The translations under genes were made by a program, and so were the position numbers. From assembly GCF_019091135.1 (NCBI RefSeq), contig NZ_JAGXJW010000004.1:156801-220800 (forward strand): a stretch of 64,000 bases of DNA, in the 5' to 3' direction. This DNA is from Cohnella sp. GbtcB17. Its GTDB lineage: Bacteria > Bacillota > Bacilli > Paenibacillales > Paenibacillaceae. The notes under the pieces were generated by a model. It did no database searches. It was not told where the DNA came from and worked only from the letters and a program-made list of their open reading frames with translations. Shown here one piece after another: positions 17,805-27,109 of the stretch (positions within the stretch are counted from its first letter, which is position 1; every line of letters begins with the position of its first letter).

Positions 17805-18683
17805 ATGAAATCGGGTTTTAGAAATGCATGGGTCGAACTCTCTTTTGCGGCGCCCGCATTGATTTTTTTTCTTATCATCGTCGTCTGGCCGTTCGTCAGT
17901 TCGTTCTATTACGCCTTGACGCAGTGGGACGGATTTTCCAAGCCGGTCTTTATCGGTTTCGACAACTTCGTCAACTTGTTCAAGGAACCCGGCTTTCGGA
18001 TTGCGCTTCGCAATACGCTGCTTTTTGCGCTGGCCGGCCTTTTCCTGAGCAACGCGCTGAGCCTTGCGCTCGCGCTGGCGCTGAACAGGGCGGGTCGCTC
18101 GCAGACGGTGCTGCGCACGATCTTTTATTTGCCGGGCGTCGTCAGCTTCGTCACGATGTCGATCGTCTGGACGATGATCTACCACAATGACGGCGCGCTG
18201 AACCAGCTGCTGCGGTCGATCGGACTCGGTTCGGCGGGGCGGGAGTGGCTCGGCACGTACGACTCGGTTATGCCCGCCCTGATCGTCATTATGGTGTGGG
18301 GCGGCGTCGGCTTTGGCGTCATCGTCTTTCTCGCAGGCCTCAGCTCGATTCCGGCCGAGCTTTACGAGGCGGCCAATCTGGACGGCGCAGGCCCGGTATC
18401 CGTTTTTCGCTACATCACCTTCCCGCTGCTCATGCCGTCGATCACGGTCGTGACTTTCCTTGGGCTGACGACGACGCTGCGGATGTTCGATCTGCCTTTT
18501 ATCATGACGAACGGCGGTCCGGGCGACGCCTCGAACACAATCTCCCTGATCATTTACAAGCATGCGTTCAGCTATAGCAATTACGGGTACGCGACGGCCG
18601 GGGGCATCATTCTCTTTCTGTTCGTCGGCGTCGTATCGCTGCTTCAGCTCAGGCTGACGAGAAGCAAGGAGGTGCAGATCTAA
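17805..18683 (+). CDS. Sugar ABC transporter permease (MalF/UgpA type)
   Basis: This 292-residue permease has a first membrane helix (ALIFFLIIVVWPFVSSFYY) and an EAA loop near residue 185 (YEAANLDGAG, then ITFPLL). Family features such as MTNGGPGDASNT near residue 234 are present. It is followed after one base by the second permease. Function is import of the sugar bound by the upstream lipoprotein. An ATPase encoded elsewhere is presumed. Confidence 0.92.
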   Translation: MKSGFRNAWVELSFAAPALIFFLIIVVWPFVSSFYYALTQWDGFSKPVFIGFDNFVNLFKEPGFRIALRNTLLFALAGLFLSNALSLALALALNRAGRSQTVLRTIFYLPGVVSFVTMSIVWTMIYHNDGALNQLLRSIGLGSAGREWLGTYDSVMPALIVIMVWGGVGFGVIVFLAGLSSIPAELYEAANLDGAGPVSVFRYITFPLLMPSITVVTFLGLTTTLRMFDLPFIMTNGGPGDASNTISLIIYKHAFSYSNYGYATAGGIILFLFVGVVSLLQLRLTRSKEVQI

Positions 18684-18684
18684 G

Positions 18685-19584
18685 ATGAGCGCGCTTCAGA
18701 CTTCGGCCCGGGCCAAACGGCAGGTCGATCGCGTCAATCGCGTACCGGCGCGAGCGGCCGCATCGCGGTCGTCGCTTCACGTCGCGTCCCAGGCCGCCAC
18801 ATGGCTCATGGGTGCGCTGTTCCTTGCTCCTTTTCTGCTGTTCTTCCTGAATACGTTCAAGGATAAAGCGCATATTTTCGACGCCTTTTACATGCCGGAT
18901 CTCACGGATCTGAGCAATTACAAAACGATGCTGCGGAATACGGACTTCTTCGCTTCATTGTCGCTCACGGTCGTCATCTGCGCCGTTACCCTCTTTTTTA
19001 TCGTCCTGTTCTCTTCAATGGCCGGCTACATCATCAGCCGCTCCGAGCGGAGGTGGATCAAGTGGATGTATGCGCTGTTCGCTGCCGGCCAAATCATTCC
19101 CGCCCAGTCGAGCATGCTGCCGCTCTACAAGCTCGGGGTGGCGACGCATCTGATCAACACGCCCGTTTTTCTGATCATCATCTACGTGGCGGGGGGCACG
19201 GCCTTTGCATCGCTGTTCTTCGCGGCCTTCACGAGGACGATTCCGCAAGCGCTGGAAGAATCGGCCTTCATCGACGGCTGCGGGCGATACCAGACATTTT
19301 TCCGCATCATCCTGCCGCTTCTCAGGCCGGCGACGGCCACGATCGTCACGACGACCGTGTACTGGTACTGGAACGATTTTCAGGGGCCGCTAATCTATTT
19401 GAATGCCGGTGACGTAGCGCCGCTTATGATGTCCGTCTACAAGTTCATGGGCGCCAACGCGACGGTGGATTGGGGACCGGTGTACGCGCTTTGCTTCCTG
19501 TCCGCCATACCGATGATCTTGTTCTTCTTGTTTACGCAAAGGTATTTGCTGAAGGGCCTGGTCGTTGGCTCGGTAAAAGGCTAG
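18685..19584 (+). CDS. Sugar ABC transporter permease (MalG/UgpE type)
   Basis: This 299-residue permease is a little longer than usual because of a basic 30-residue N-terminal extension (RAKRQVDRVNRVPARAA) ahead of the first membrane helix. The EAA loop lies near residue 191 (EESAFIDGCG, then LPLLRP) and the C-terminus is VVGSVKG. AAGGAGGTG in the end of the upstream gene serves as ribosome site, so the two permeases are translationally coupled. Confidence 0.92.
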   Translation: MSALQTSARAKRQVDRVNRVPARAAASRSSLHVASQAATWLMGALFLAPFLLFFLNTFKDKAHIFDAFYMPDLTDLSNYKTMLRNTDFFASLSLTVVICAVTLFFIVLFSSMAGYIISRSERRWIKWMYALFAAGQIIPAQSSMLPLYKLGVATHLINTPVFLIIIYVAGGTAFASLFFAAFTRTIPQALEESAFIDGCGRYQTFFRIILPLLRPATATIVTTTVYWYWNDFQGPLIYLNAGDVAPLMMSVYKFMGANATVDWGPVYALCFLSAIPMILFFLFTQRYLLKGLVVGSVKG

Positions 19585-19621
19585 CTTGCGCTTGCAGGCG
19601 AACGAGGAGGATGGCGAGACG

Positions 19622-21763
19622 ATGAACGACGCGAACAACGGTGAAGGAAGCGCGTTCGAAACGCCGCCGCTGCGATATCGCCCCTATCAGATCGTCCACG
19701 ATTGGGGGCCCGATCCGGGAGAGAAGCTGGATCGCCTGGCTTCGCTCGGGATCGGCGGCATCGTGACGAACGTCCCTTGGGACGATCGCTATCTGCAGAA
19801 TGAGAGCGCATTCCGAGAGCTCGCTGCACATATGGAAGCGGTAAGGGAAATGGGACTCGGCATCTGGCTGTACGACGAAAAAGGCTATCCCAGCGGCTCG
19901 GCGGACGGCCTCGCGCTGTCGGACCATCCGGAGCTGCAGGCGCGGGGGTTGTACCGGATTTCTGTGCGCGGCAGCGGAATCGCACCAGTGGTCGTATCGG
20001 TGCCGGATGACGGCATTCGCTTCTATTCGGCATCGCTGCATTCGTTAGAGGAAGCGGCGAGCGGCGGCACTGGGGCGAAATGCGCGGAAACGGCGCCGGA
20101 CGGGTTGACGGTGCGAACCGAGGGCATCGAAGGCGAATGGGTGCTGCACGCTTACGTGGAGAAATACTTGTACGAAGGCACCCACGCCGAGCGGAACGGC
20201 TGGTCACCGCGGCGTTATCCCAATCTGTTGGACAGCCGGGCGGTTCGGCGGTTTATCGAGACGACGTACGAACCGTATGCGGTCCATATCGGCCAGGGAC
20301 GAATCGGCGAAGCGGTGTCCGCCTTTTTTACCGACGAGCCGAGCCTGATGGCCGCCTATCAAAATACGGAAGAAACGTACGCGCGCGCCGTCGTGCCGTG
20401 GACGGAGGCGCTGCCCGGCCGATTTGAGCGGGAGCACGGCTACGCGCTCGCGCCTTGCCTGCATGCGCTGTTCGAAGGCGACGGCGTAGCGGAGAGAACC
20501 GTTCGCGTGCAGTTTTACCGCACCGTCTCCAGCTTGCTTGCCGAGAGTTACTTCCGTCAGCTTGCCGACTGGTGCAGGACGAGGGGCATCCACTTTTCGG
20601 GACATGCGTTGCTGGAAGAGAGCATGGTGTATCACACTGCTTATTACGGCAGCCTCATGCGCGTGCTGCGGGAGATGCCGTTTCCCGGCGTCGACATGCT
20701 GACGACAAGGCCCCGACGCTATGTCGACGATCCGTTCGGCTATCTGCTTGCCCCGAAGTTCGTCAGTTCCGCTGCGCGGGCCGCCGGACGACGGGATGTG
20801 ATGGCCGAGATCTGCCCGGTTCATTTTGATCCGTCCGGCGCGTTTACATATGACGGCGATGCGTCGCTAAGCGACATGACGGGAACCGCCAATCTGCTGT
20901 ATATGGGCGGCGTGACGCACATCAACTCCTATTACAACGCTCTGGAAATGGGAGAGGAGCAATACCGGCGCTACTGCGCGCATGTCGGCAGGCTCGGCGT
21001 CATGCTGGAGGGCGCGGCGCATCTGCCCGATGTCGGCGTCTACTACGGTATCGAGACTTATCAGGCCGACTATAAGCCGATTCGCCAAGCGGTGCGCCAT
21101 CAGTCTGGGTCGATGTGGGACCGCCACGAATCGCTGCTAGCGACGGCGCGCGGACTCTTGTCGGCGGGGCTGGATTTTAATTTCCTCGACGATCGGGCGA
21201 TTACCGATGCCGAGCTCAAAGGCGGTGCGCTCGAAGTCGGCGGCATTGCTTATCGCGTGGTGTTGATGCAGAACGTGGAGGTCATCCCGCTCGCCGTGCT
21301 GGAGAAGCTGCAGCGCTTCGAAGCCTCCGGCGGACGGATCGTCTGGTCCGGAGCGTTGCCGGCTAGCGGCATTTACGCCGACGAGCATGCCGAAGTTGTC
21401 CGGCGGATGCGAGCGTGCGAGCTTGTGCCGGGAGAAGAAGCCACAGTAAGGATACGGGCCGCCTGCTCCGAATCGATAGCTCAGCCTGCGCTTCGGATCG
21501 CGGGTGTCGACGGCGGCGAGCGGCTGTTCATGAGCCGTTACCGCAAGAACGGCGAGGAATTGCTCATGCTGCTCCATGCCGGCGACGGCATGGCGGAAGC
21601 GGTGCTGGACGCAGGGGCAGGGGGAGTTTCGTCCGCCGTGGTTTATAATCCCGAGACAGGAAGCCGAGCACATGTGAAGCTGCCTTTCCGGCTGCGGTTG
21701 AAGCCATACGGCTGCCTGTTCTTGCAGACGATGAGTGAAGGGGATCGTCATGCAGATGACTGA
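19622..21763 (+). CDS. Glycosyl hydrolase, GH106 (alpha-L-rhamnosidase)-like
   Basis: This 713-residue protein begins with a TIM-barrel-like core containing IWLYDEKGYPSGSADG near residue 79, very like the conserved signature of GH106 rhamnosidases. The acidic stretch SAFFTDEPS lies near residue 228. Later segments resemble the accessory beta domains of large hydrolases. There is no signal peptide, so it acts on imported oligosaccharides. I chose ATG 19622 because GAGGAGG lies 11 nt upstream. Family placement rests on motifs only, and a relative of GH2/GH106 without rhamnosidase activity is possible. Confidence 0.68.
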   Translation: MNDANNGEGSAFETPPLRYRPYQIVHDWGPDPGEKLDRLASLGIGGIVTNVPWDDRYLQNESAFRELAAHMEAVREMGLGIWLYDEKGYPSGSADGLALSDHPELQARGLYRISVRGSGIAPVVVSVPDDGIRFYSASLHSLEEAASGGTGAKCAETAPDGLTVRTEGIEGEWVLHAYVEKYLYEGTHAERNGWSPRRYPNLLDSRAVRRFIETTYEPYAVHIGQGRIGEAVSAFFTDEPSLMAAYQNTEETYARAVVPWTEALPGRFEREHGYALAPCLHALFEGDGVAERTVRVQFYRTVSSLLAESYFRQLADWCRTRGIHFSGHALLEESMVYHTAYYGSLMRVLREMPFPGVDMLTTRPRRYVDDPFGYLLAPKFVSSAARAAGRRDVMAEICPVHFDPSGAFTYDGDASLSDMTGTANLLYMGGVTHINSYYNALEMGEEQYRRYCAHVGRLGVMLEGAAHLPDVGVYYGIETYQADYKPIRQAVRHQSGSMWDRHESLLATARGLLSAGLDFNFLDDRAITDAELKGGALEVGGIAYRVVLMQNVEVIPLAVLEKLQRFEASGGRIVWSGALPASGIYADEHAEVVRRMRACELVPGEEATVRIRAACSESIAQPALRIAGVDGGERLFMSRYRKNGEELLMLLHAGDGMAEAVLDAGAGGVSSAVVYNPETGSRAHVKLPFRLRLKPYGCLFLQTMSEGDRHADD

Positions 21764-21823
21764 TTTCTCCTTTCTACAAGTCGATTTGAAAGCGAATTCA
21801 TTTCAAGAAGGGGACGACTATCT

Positions 21824-24800
21824 ATGAAATATGCGCGTTTGAGGCCGTGTCTATTGATACTCTTTGCTGTCCTGCTAGTCATGCAGCTTATCGGTTTTGT
21901 GTTCTCGCCGGCGGTCGTACATGCGGCAGATGCGGCCGTATACTACGTCAGCCAGTCGGAAGGGGACGACACCGCTGACGGACTGTCGGAGGCGACCGCC
22001 TGGAAGACGTTGACGCATGTGTCGCAGAAGACATTTCAGCCCGGAGACCGCATTCTGCTCAAGGCTGGCGACCGATGGACGGGAGAGACGCTGACCCTGC
22101 GCGGCAGCGGTACGCCGGACCTGCCCATCGAGCTGTCGTCCTACGGGACGGGGGACAAGCCGCTTATTTCTCCTCAACTGATGGATGCGGCCGCCATCAC
22201 GCTCCATAACGAGGAAGGCTGGCGCATCGACGGCATCGCGATGGAGAAGGCGATGACGGGCATCAACGCGGAATTCGACGGCGTGTACGACAAGCGGTCG
22301 CTCACGTTCGAGAATCTCGACATCCGCGATCTCGACGATACGTTTAACAGCAAGCCGAATTTGTACAACCACTTTTCCACGGGGATCGCCCTGAAGGGGA
22401 ACGGCAACGCGTCGACGTACCATCTGCGCGGACTTACGATGAAGTCGATCGTCTTCGACAACGTGAATACGCCGCTCTTCCAGGGGGCCATTTCCCAATA
22501 TACGAACACGGCCGGGTTCGGTACGAACGCCAGGTTCAAGGACGTGACGATCGACGGTTTGACCGCGACGAACGCCAAGCAGTGGGGCTTCAACTTCCTG
22601 TTCATGGTGGATGCGTCCATCACGAATATCAGCGCTGAAAATGTGGGCGTGCTGGGCGGCACGCATGACGGCGTCAATCCTTACGGCATCGGCGGTATCG
22701 TCGTCGCCAACTCGAAAAACGTCGTGTTTGACGGGGTTGAGCTTCGCAACATCGGCAAAGGCTCGCAGGGATACGACGGCGTCGGCTTCGATTTTGAAGG
22801 CGGTACGGACGCATCCAATGTCACGCTGCGCAACGCCGTCATAGACGGCATCGACGGCGCCGGCATCATGATCTTCGACAACGGCGGCGTGGGCGGCACC
22901 GACGGCGCTCATGTCGATGGCGCGATCGTTCGCAACTTCGGCAGAAGCCCCGGGAACTCCAGCGGCGGCCTCAAGTTTTTCCCGAACACCCGATCAACAG
23001 GCACGATCCAGAACGTGACCGTCGATCGGGGAGACGCGCAGGTTCCGTTCCTGGAAGGGAGCGCCGACGGGTTCACGCTGACGAACATGACCTATGTGCC
23101 CGATGCGCTCAAAGCCGAGTTCGTCGAGCTCGACACGGCGACCTCCGGCGATTGGCGCAGCCGGTTCGGACGGGAAGGTTACAAGCTCGAAAAGCTGGAA
23201 GCGAAGCTTCCTGCCTATGTCGTGCTGAACGAGACTAGCGGCGCGAGCCCCGTCGTCCTGCAGGAGGCGACCTCCGATCGCAGAGCGCTCACCAATGCGC
23301 AAGGCACGTTAAGGTCGGCAGCCGCCCTGGTCACGCCGGAAAAGGGAGGTACGCTCGCCTACGATCTCGATCTGAAAGACGGCTTGACGCACCGGATCGC
23401 CTTCTACATGGCGGACTGGAATCGCGAAGGCATGAAGCAGTCGGTGACGGTCGAGGACGAAGCGGGACAGGTGCTCATCGAACCGCGTACAATCGAAAAT
23501 TTCGGAGACGGCGTTTATTACGTATTCGATGCGGCGGGCCATGTCGTCGTCAAGGTGACCGGGGCTGCGGACAGCAAGGCGACCGTGAGCGGGCTGTTTT
23601 TCGGCAGCGCGAAGGCAACGCCGATCATGACGGTCGGCAAGGCGACGGCGAAGCCCGACATCGACGGGGAGATCGGCGCCGCGGAGTGGACGGCTGCCGA
23701 ACCGATCGACATGAGCGACGAGACGCAGGTCGCGCATGGGGACGGCGCGCTGATCGGCGCAACAGAAACGGACCTGACCGGCACCGTCCGGTTGATGTGG
23801 GATTCCTTCGGGCTTTATTTGGCGGGAACGGTTCGGGACAACGAGTATTTTAATCCTTACGGCCAGGGAGACCCGCTGAACAACAACGATGTCATCCAGT
23901 TGACCGTCGACCCGATGAACCGCAAAACGTCCGGTACAGCGGACGCATACATTTTCGACTTCGTGCCGACGTCGGGCACCAGTCAAAGCGGACCGGCCGC
24001 TTGGTACGAGCATTGGAAATGGGGCGGCGCCGATTACCGGGCAGGCGTGAAGGTCGCGGGGAAAAAGACGACGGACGGCTACGCGCTCGAAGCGTTCCTG
24101 CCGTGGAGCGCGCTCCGCAAAAACGGGGAGTCGTTTACGCCGGGTCCGAATATGAAGCTCGGCCTGGGTGTAATGATCGGCGACTTCCGCGCGAACGGCC
24201 AGCTAAAGGGCATTTTGACGAACTTCGGCCAAGGCGAGAATACGATCGGCGACGCCTCCTCGTACCGGACGGCGCTGCTGACCGAACACGCTACGGCCAG
24301 CGCGAACGTGTCGCAAGGCAAGCCGGTCATCGCTTCCAGCAACAACGTGCCCAGCTCCGATCCGGCGATGGCGGTGGACGGCGACGATGCGACGGCCTGG
24401 GTAGCGGCGAACGGCGATCTGCCTCAATCGCTCCGGGTGGATCTCGGCCGGTCTTATCGGTTAAGCAGGATCGAGCAGCTGTATCTCACGAACGACCCTT
24501 GGAAGTACACGCTCGAGGGCTCGAACGACGGGACGGACTGGACGATGCTCGCCGATCGGTCGGACAATGCGGTGCAAGGCCCTTCTTTTGCGGACGACGT
24601 GGCGGGCAGCTACCGGCATGTGCGCGTCAACATGATCGCGGGCTGGGGCAACTGGGCGACGATGAAGGAGTTTAAAGTGCTGACGGACGAATCCCTTCTC
24701 ATCTCCGCCGCGTATGCGATCGACGAATCGGCGCGTACGATAGCAGGCGTACGGTACGGAGAATCGGTCGATACGTTCCTGAGCCGGCTTGCCTCCGTTA

Positions 24801-25285
24801 ACGCTGCGGTCGACTTGTTCCGCGCGGACGGGACGACGCCCGTTGCCGGAGGCGCGGTCGAGGACGGCATGAAGGTGATTTTGCAATCGACCCAGGGACA
24901 GGAGTCCGTCGTCTATACGGTGAACGTCGAGTCGCCGTTTACGATATCGACCTCCTTCAAGGTGGGCCATAACGGGAATCCCACGGGGCTTGCGCCAGGC
25001 GAGCTGCTCACGGGCATGCTTCAAGCGACGAACAATGGCGCGACAGCGCAGACGGTCACGCTGGTGACGGCGTTGTATGACGCTTCAGGCGAGGACGGAG
25101 CGATGGTCAACTTCTCTTACCGGACGCAGACGCTCGCTGCCGGCGAGACGTCGACGCTGACGGCGGGCTTCAAACTGCCGAACGCAGTAGCCGGATTTAA
25201 AGCGAAGCTGTTCGTCGTGAGCGGCAGCGATTTTCTGGCCCCGACCGGCATTTTAAGCGAGCCGGCCGTGCTGGCCGGAGAGTGA
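21824..25285 (+). CDS. Large secreted beta-helix protein with CBM9-like and F5/8-type C domains
   Basis: This 1153-residue protein has a signal peptide (about 1-34). A parallel beta-helix spans about 38-430, starting AVYYVSQSEGDD and parallel to the protein at 9589 (both share the PGD...LLKAGDRWTG/LLRSGATWTG region). A CBM9/DOMON-like carbohydrate-binding domain covers about 600-820 (PDIDGEIGAAEWTAAEPIDM). An F5/8-type C domain covers about 826-955. Beta-rich repeats without SLH motifs form the C-terminus. It is probably a cell-surface or secreted glycan lyase or hydrolase, but I could not assign catalytic residues. The SLH protein encoded next may anchor it, which is speculative. Confidence 0.85.
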   Translation: MKYARLRPCLLILFAVLLVMQLIGFVFSPAVVHAADAAVYYVSQSEGDDTADGLSEATAWKTLTHVSQKTFQPGDRILLKAGDRWTGETLTLRGSGTPDLPIELSSYGTGDKPLISPQLMDAAAITLHNEEGWRIDGIAMEKAMTGINAEFDGVYDKRSLTFENLDIRDLDDTFNSKPNLYNHFSTGIALKGNGNASTYHLRGLTMKSIVFDNVNTPLFQGAISQYTNTAGFGTNARFKDVTIDGLTATNAKQWGFNFLFMVDASITNISAENVGVLGGTHDGVNPYGIGGIVVANSKNVVFDGVELRNIGKGSQGYDGVGFDFEGGTDASNVTLRNAVIDGIDGAGIMIFDNGGVGGTDGAHVDGAIVRNFGRSPGNSSGGLKFFPNTRSTGTIQNVTVDRGDAQVPFLEGSADGFTLTNMTYVPDALKAEFVELDTATSGDWRSRFGREGYKLEKLEAKLPAYVVLNETSGASPVVLQEATSDRRALTNAQGTLRSAAALVTPEKGGTLAYDLDLKDGLTHRIAFYMADWNREGMKQSVTVEDEAGQVLIEPRTIENFGDGVYYVFDAAGHVVVKVTGAADSKATVSGLFFGSAKATPIMTVGKATAKPDIDGEIGAAEWTAAEPIDMSDETQVAHGDGALIGATETDLTGTVRLMWDSFGLYLAGTVRDNEYFNPYGQGDPLNNNDVIQLTVDPMNRKTSGTADAYIFDFVPTSGTSQSGPAAWYEHWKWGGADYRAGVKVAGKKTTDGYALEAFLPWSALRKNGESFTPGPNMKLGLGVMIGDFRANGQLKGILTNFGQGENTIGDASSYRTALLTEHATASANVSQGKPVIASSNNVPSSDPAMAVDGDDATAWVAANGDLPQSLRVDLGRSYRLSRIEQLYLTNDPWKYTLEGSNDGTDWTMLADRSDNAVQGPSFADDVAGSYRHVRVNMIAGWGNWATMKEFKVLTDESLLISAAYAIDESARTIAGVRYGESVDTFLSRLASVNAAVDLFRADGTTPVAGGAVEDGMKVILQSTQGQESVVYTVNVESPFTISTSFKVGHNGNPTGLAPGELLTGMLQATNNGATAQTVTLVTALYDASGEDGAMVNFSYRTQTLAAGETSTLTAGFKLPNAVAGFKAKLFVVSGSDFLAPTGILSEPAVLAGE

Positions 25286-25347
25286 GCGATACGAACAGAG
25301 ACGCCGGGCGGCATCGATTGCGTCCGGTGCGGAGGAGGACATCGGCT

Positions 25348-26961
25348 ATGAGAAAGTGGATTTTGCTGCTGCTGATCGCGGTGCTGGCCGTTCAGCTCCT
25401 GCCGGCCGGGGCGAACGCGGCCGCGGCCGAGGGAGCGCTGACGGCGAAGATCGATCAGAGCGACCGAACGGTAGTTATCGAAGGCAGGCTTCCTGAAGCC
25501 GGCACCGAGGTTCTGGTCACGGTCACGGACCCGGAAGGCCGAATGGACTACTTTAATCAGAAAAAGACGGACGAAGCAGGCGGCTTTCGCTTCAGCTACG
25601 TCAGCCTTACTGCGACGAAGGGGACTTACCGCGTTCGCGCGATCGGTTCGTCGGCAGGCGGAGGAGCGCCCCTGGAAGCCGAATATACGTATTCGGGCAC
25701 CACGCCGACGAGCGGCGGCGATTCAGGCGCGAATGTCGTTCCCGGCACCGATGATTTTCAAATTCTTTCTGGGGCCGACGGCACGGTTGTCATAACGCCG
25801 AGATGGAGTCGCGATCCGGATAGCAGCGTTTTTTTCGCCGCGATCGGCAGCGAAGCATTAAATCGGGCGATGGCGCTGGCGAAGCCCGATGCAGACGGCG
25901 CGCGCCGCATAACGATCCAGGCAAACGCAGCGGAAGCCGCAAAGGGTTATCGCATCGCGCTCCCGGCGGCGGCCCTTCGTGCGGATTCCAAATCGGCGTT
26001 TATTACGCTGGAAACGCCCGTCGCATCCGTTACGCTCGCTTCGGATATGTTGGACGGAGACGGGGCTTCGGTCGCGGAATTTACGATAGCGGCAGCGAAC
26101 CGCGACGGTTGGAACGAGGCGGCGCGCAACGCCGTCGGCAATCGTCCGGCAGTCGATATAAGCGTGCGGCTCGACGGTAAGGGCGTCGACTGGAGCAACG
26201 TTGCTTCGCCGGTCAAGGCGACGATTCCTTATACGCCAGCGCAGGGGGAAGCGGCAGAGATGCTGATCGTCCGGTACGTCGATGACAGCGGCCGGTCGAT
26301 GCCGGTCCCGAACGGCCGTTACGAGAACGGTGAAGTCCTTTTCCGAACCACGCATCTCAGCACCTATGCCATAGCGTACGGCGGCCAGGCGTTCATCGAT
26401 GTGCCCGCCTCCCATTGGGCGCATAGGGCCGTTGGCGCGTTGGCTGCCAGGGAGATCGTCAAGGGAAGAAGAGACGGCGTCTTCGATCCTGCTGCACCGA
26501 TATCGAGAGCTGAATTCGTAGCGCTGTTGATGAGAACGTTGGAACGCGAGACGAAGGGTGGCGGCAGCGGTTCCGGCGAGGCGCCGCTTTTTAAGGACGT
26601 GAACGCCGGCGCGTATTATGCGGCTGCGCTTCGCGCCGCGGCAGCCGACGGCATCGTAACAGGGGACGGAGACGGCCGCTTTCGTCCGAATGCACAGATC
26701 TCAAGACAGGAGCTGGCCGCGATGGTCTATCGGGCGCTTCTCTTGACGGGGCGGCTTGCCGTGCCGGAGGGGCAGGCAGTGGGCAGCGCCGTTTTCAAAG
26801 ACGCGTCCGATATGGCCGCCTATGCGCGGGAAGGCATCGGCGCGCTGGTCTCCGCCGGCATCCTGCAGGGCAGCGGTCAGTCGTTCCGTCCGATGGCATC
26901 CGCTTCGCGAGCCGAAGCCGCTCAGGTGATGTACAACGTCTGGCTTTCGAACGCTGAATAA
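25348..26961 (+). CDS. SLH-domain surface protein without a catalytic domain
   Basis: This 537-residue protein has a signal peptide (ILLLLIAVLAVQLLPAGANA) and an Ig/bacterial-adhesin-like beta domain at about 30-120. A central beta-rich region follows, then three SLH repeats from about residue 345 to the end (FIDVPASHWAHRAVGAL, FKDVNAGAYYAAALRAAAA, FKDASDMAAYAREGIGAL). SLH repeats bind pyruvylated secondary wall polymer. AGGAGG lies 10 nt before ATG 25348. A GTG at 25282 overlaps the upstream stop codon in frame and would add 22 basic residues before the signal. It could allow translational coupling. The role may be adhesive or scaffold-like. Confidence 0.88.
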   Translation: MRKWILLLLIAVLAVQLLPAGANAAAAEGALTAKIDQSDRTVVIEGRLPEAGTEVLVTVTDPEGRMDYFNQKKTDEAGGFRFSYVSLTATKGTYRVRAIGSSAGGGAPLEAEYTYSGTTPTSGGDSGANVVPGTDDFQILSGADGTVVITPRWSRDPDSSVFFAAIGSEALNRAMALAKPDADGARRITIQANAAEAAKGYRIALPAAALRADSKSAFITLETPVASVTLASDMLDGDGASVAEFTIAAANRDGWNEAARNAVGNRPAVDISVRLDGKGVDWSNVASPVKATIPYTPAQGEAAEMLIVRYVDDSGRSMPVPNGRYENGEVLFRTTHLSTYAIAYGGQAFIDVPASHWAHRAVGALAAREIVKGRRDGVFDPAAPISRAEFVALLMRTLERETKGGGSGSGEAPLFKDVNAGAYYAAALRAAAADGIVTGDGDGRFRPNAQISRQELAAMVYRALLLTGRLAVPEGQAVGSAVFKDASDMAAYAREGIGALVSAGILQGSGQSFRPMASASRAEAAQVMYNVWLSNAE

Positions 26962-27011
26962 GGCAGCTTCAATTGAACGTATAAAATGGCATGCGCTAGA
27001 GCAGAACGCGG

Positions 27012-27035
27012 GAGCCCCCTCCTTTGACGGGGCTC
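27012..27035 (+). terminator. Hairpin after the SLH gene (weak terminator)
   Basis: GAGCCCC and GGGGCTC pair around a 9-nt loop. The flank is TTCGC rather than a T-run, so termination would be weak. No better candidate lies before the next gene. Confidence 0.4.
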
Positions 27036-27040
27036 TTCGC

Positions 27041-27080
27041 ATGTATTAGTATGTATTAGTGATTGTTAGTACGTATCAGA
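27041..27080 (+). promoter_or_regulatory. Operator-like repeats before the GntR-LacI regulator gene
   Basis: A stretch of ATGTATTAGT direct repeats leads into GTATGTATTAGTGAT (27049-27063). The same word with one change recurs at 28597-28611 in front of the sugar operon, which suggests that the regulator binds both and represses itself. Confidence 0.45.
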
Positions 27081-27109
27081 CGAGAGATTCACGACAAAGG
27101 AGCAGAGGC

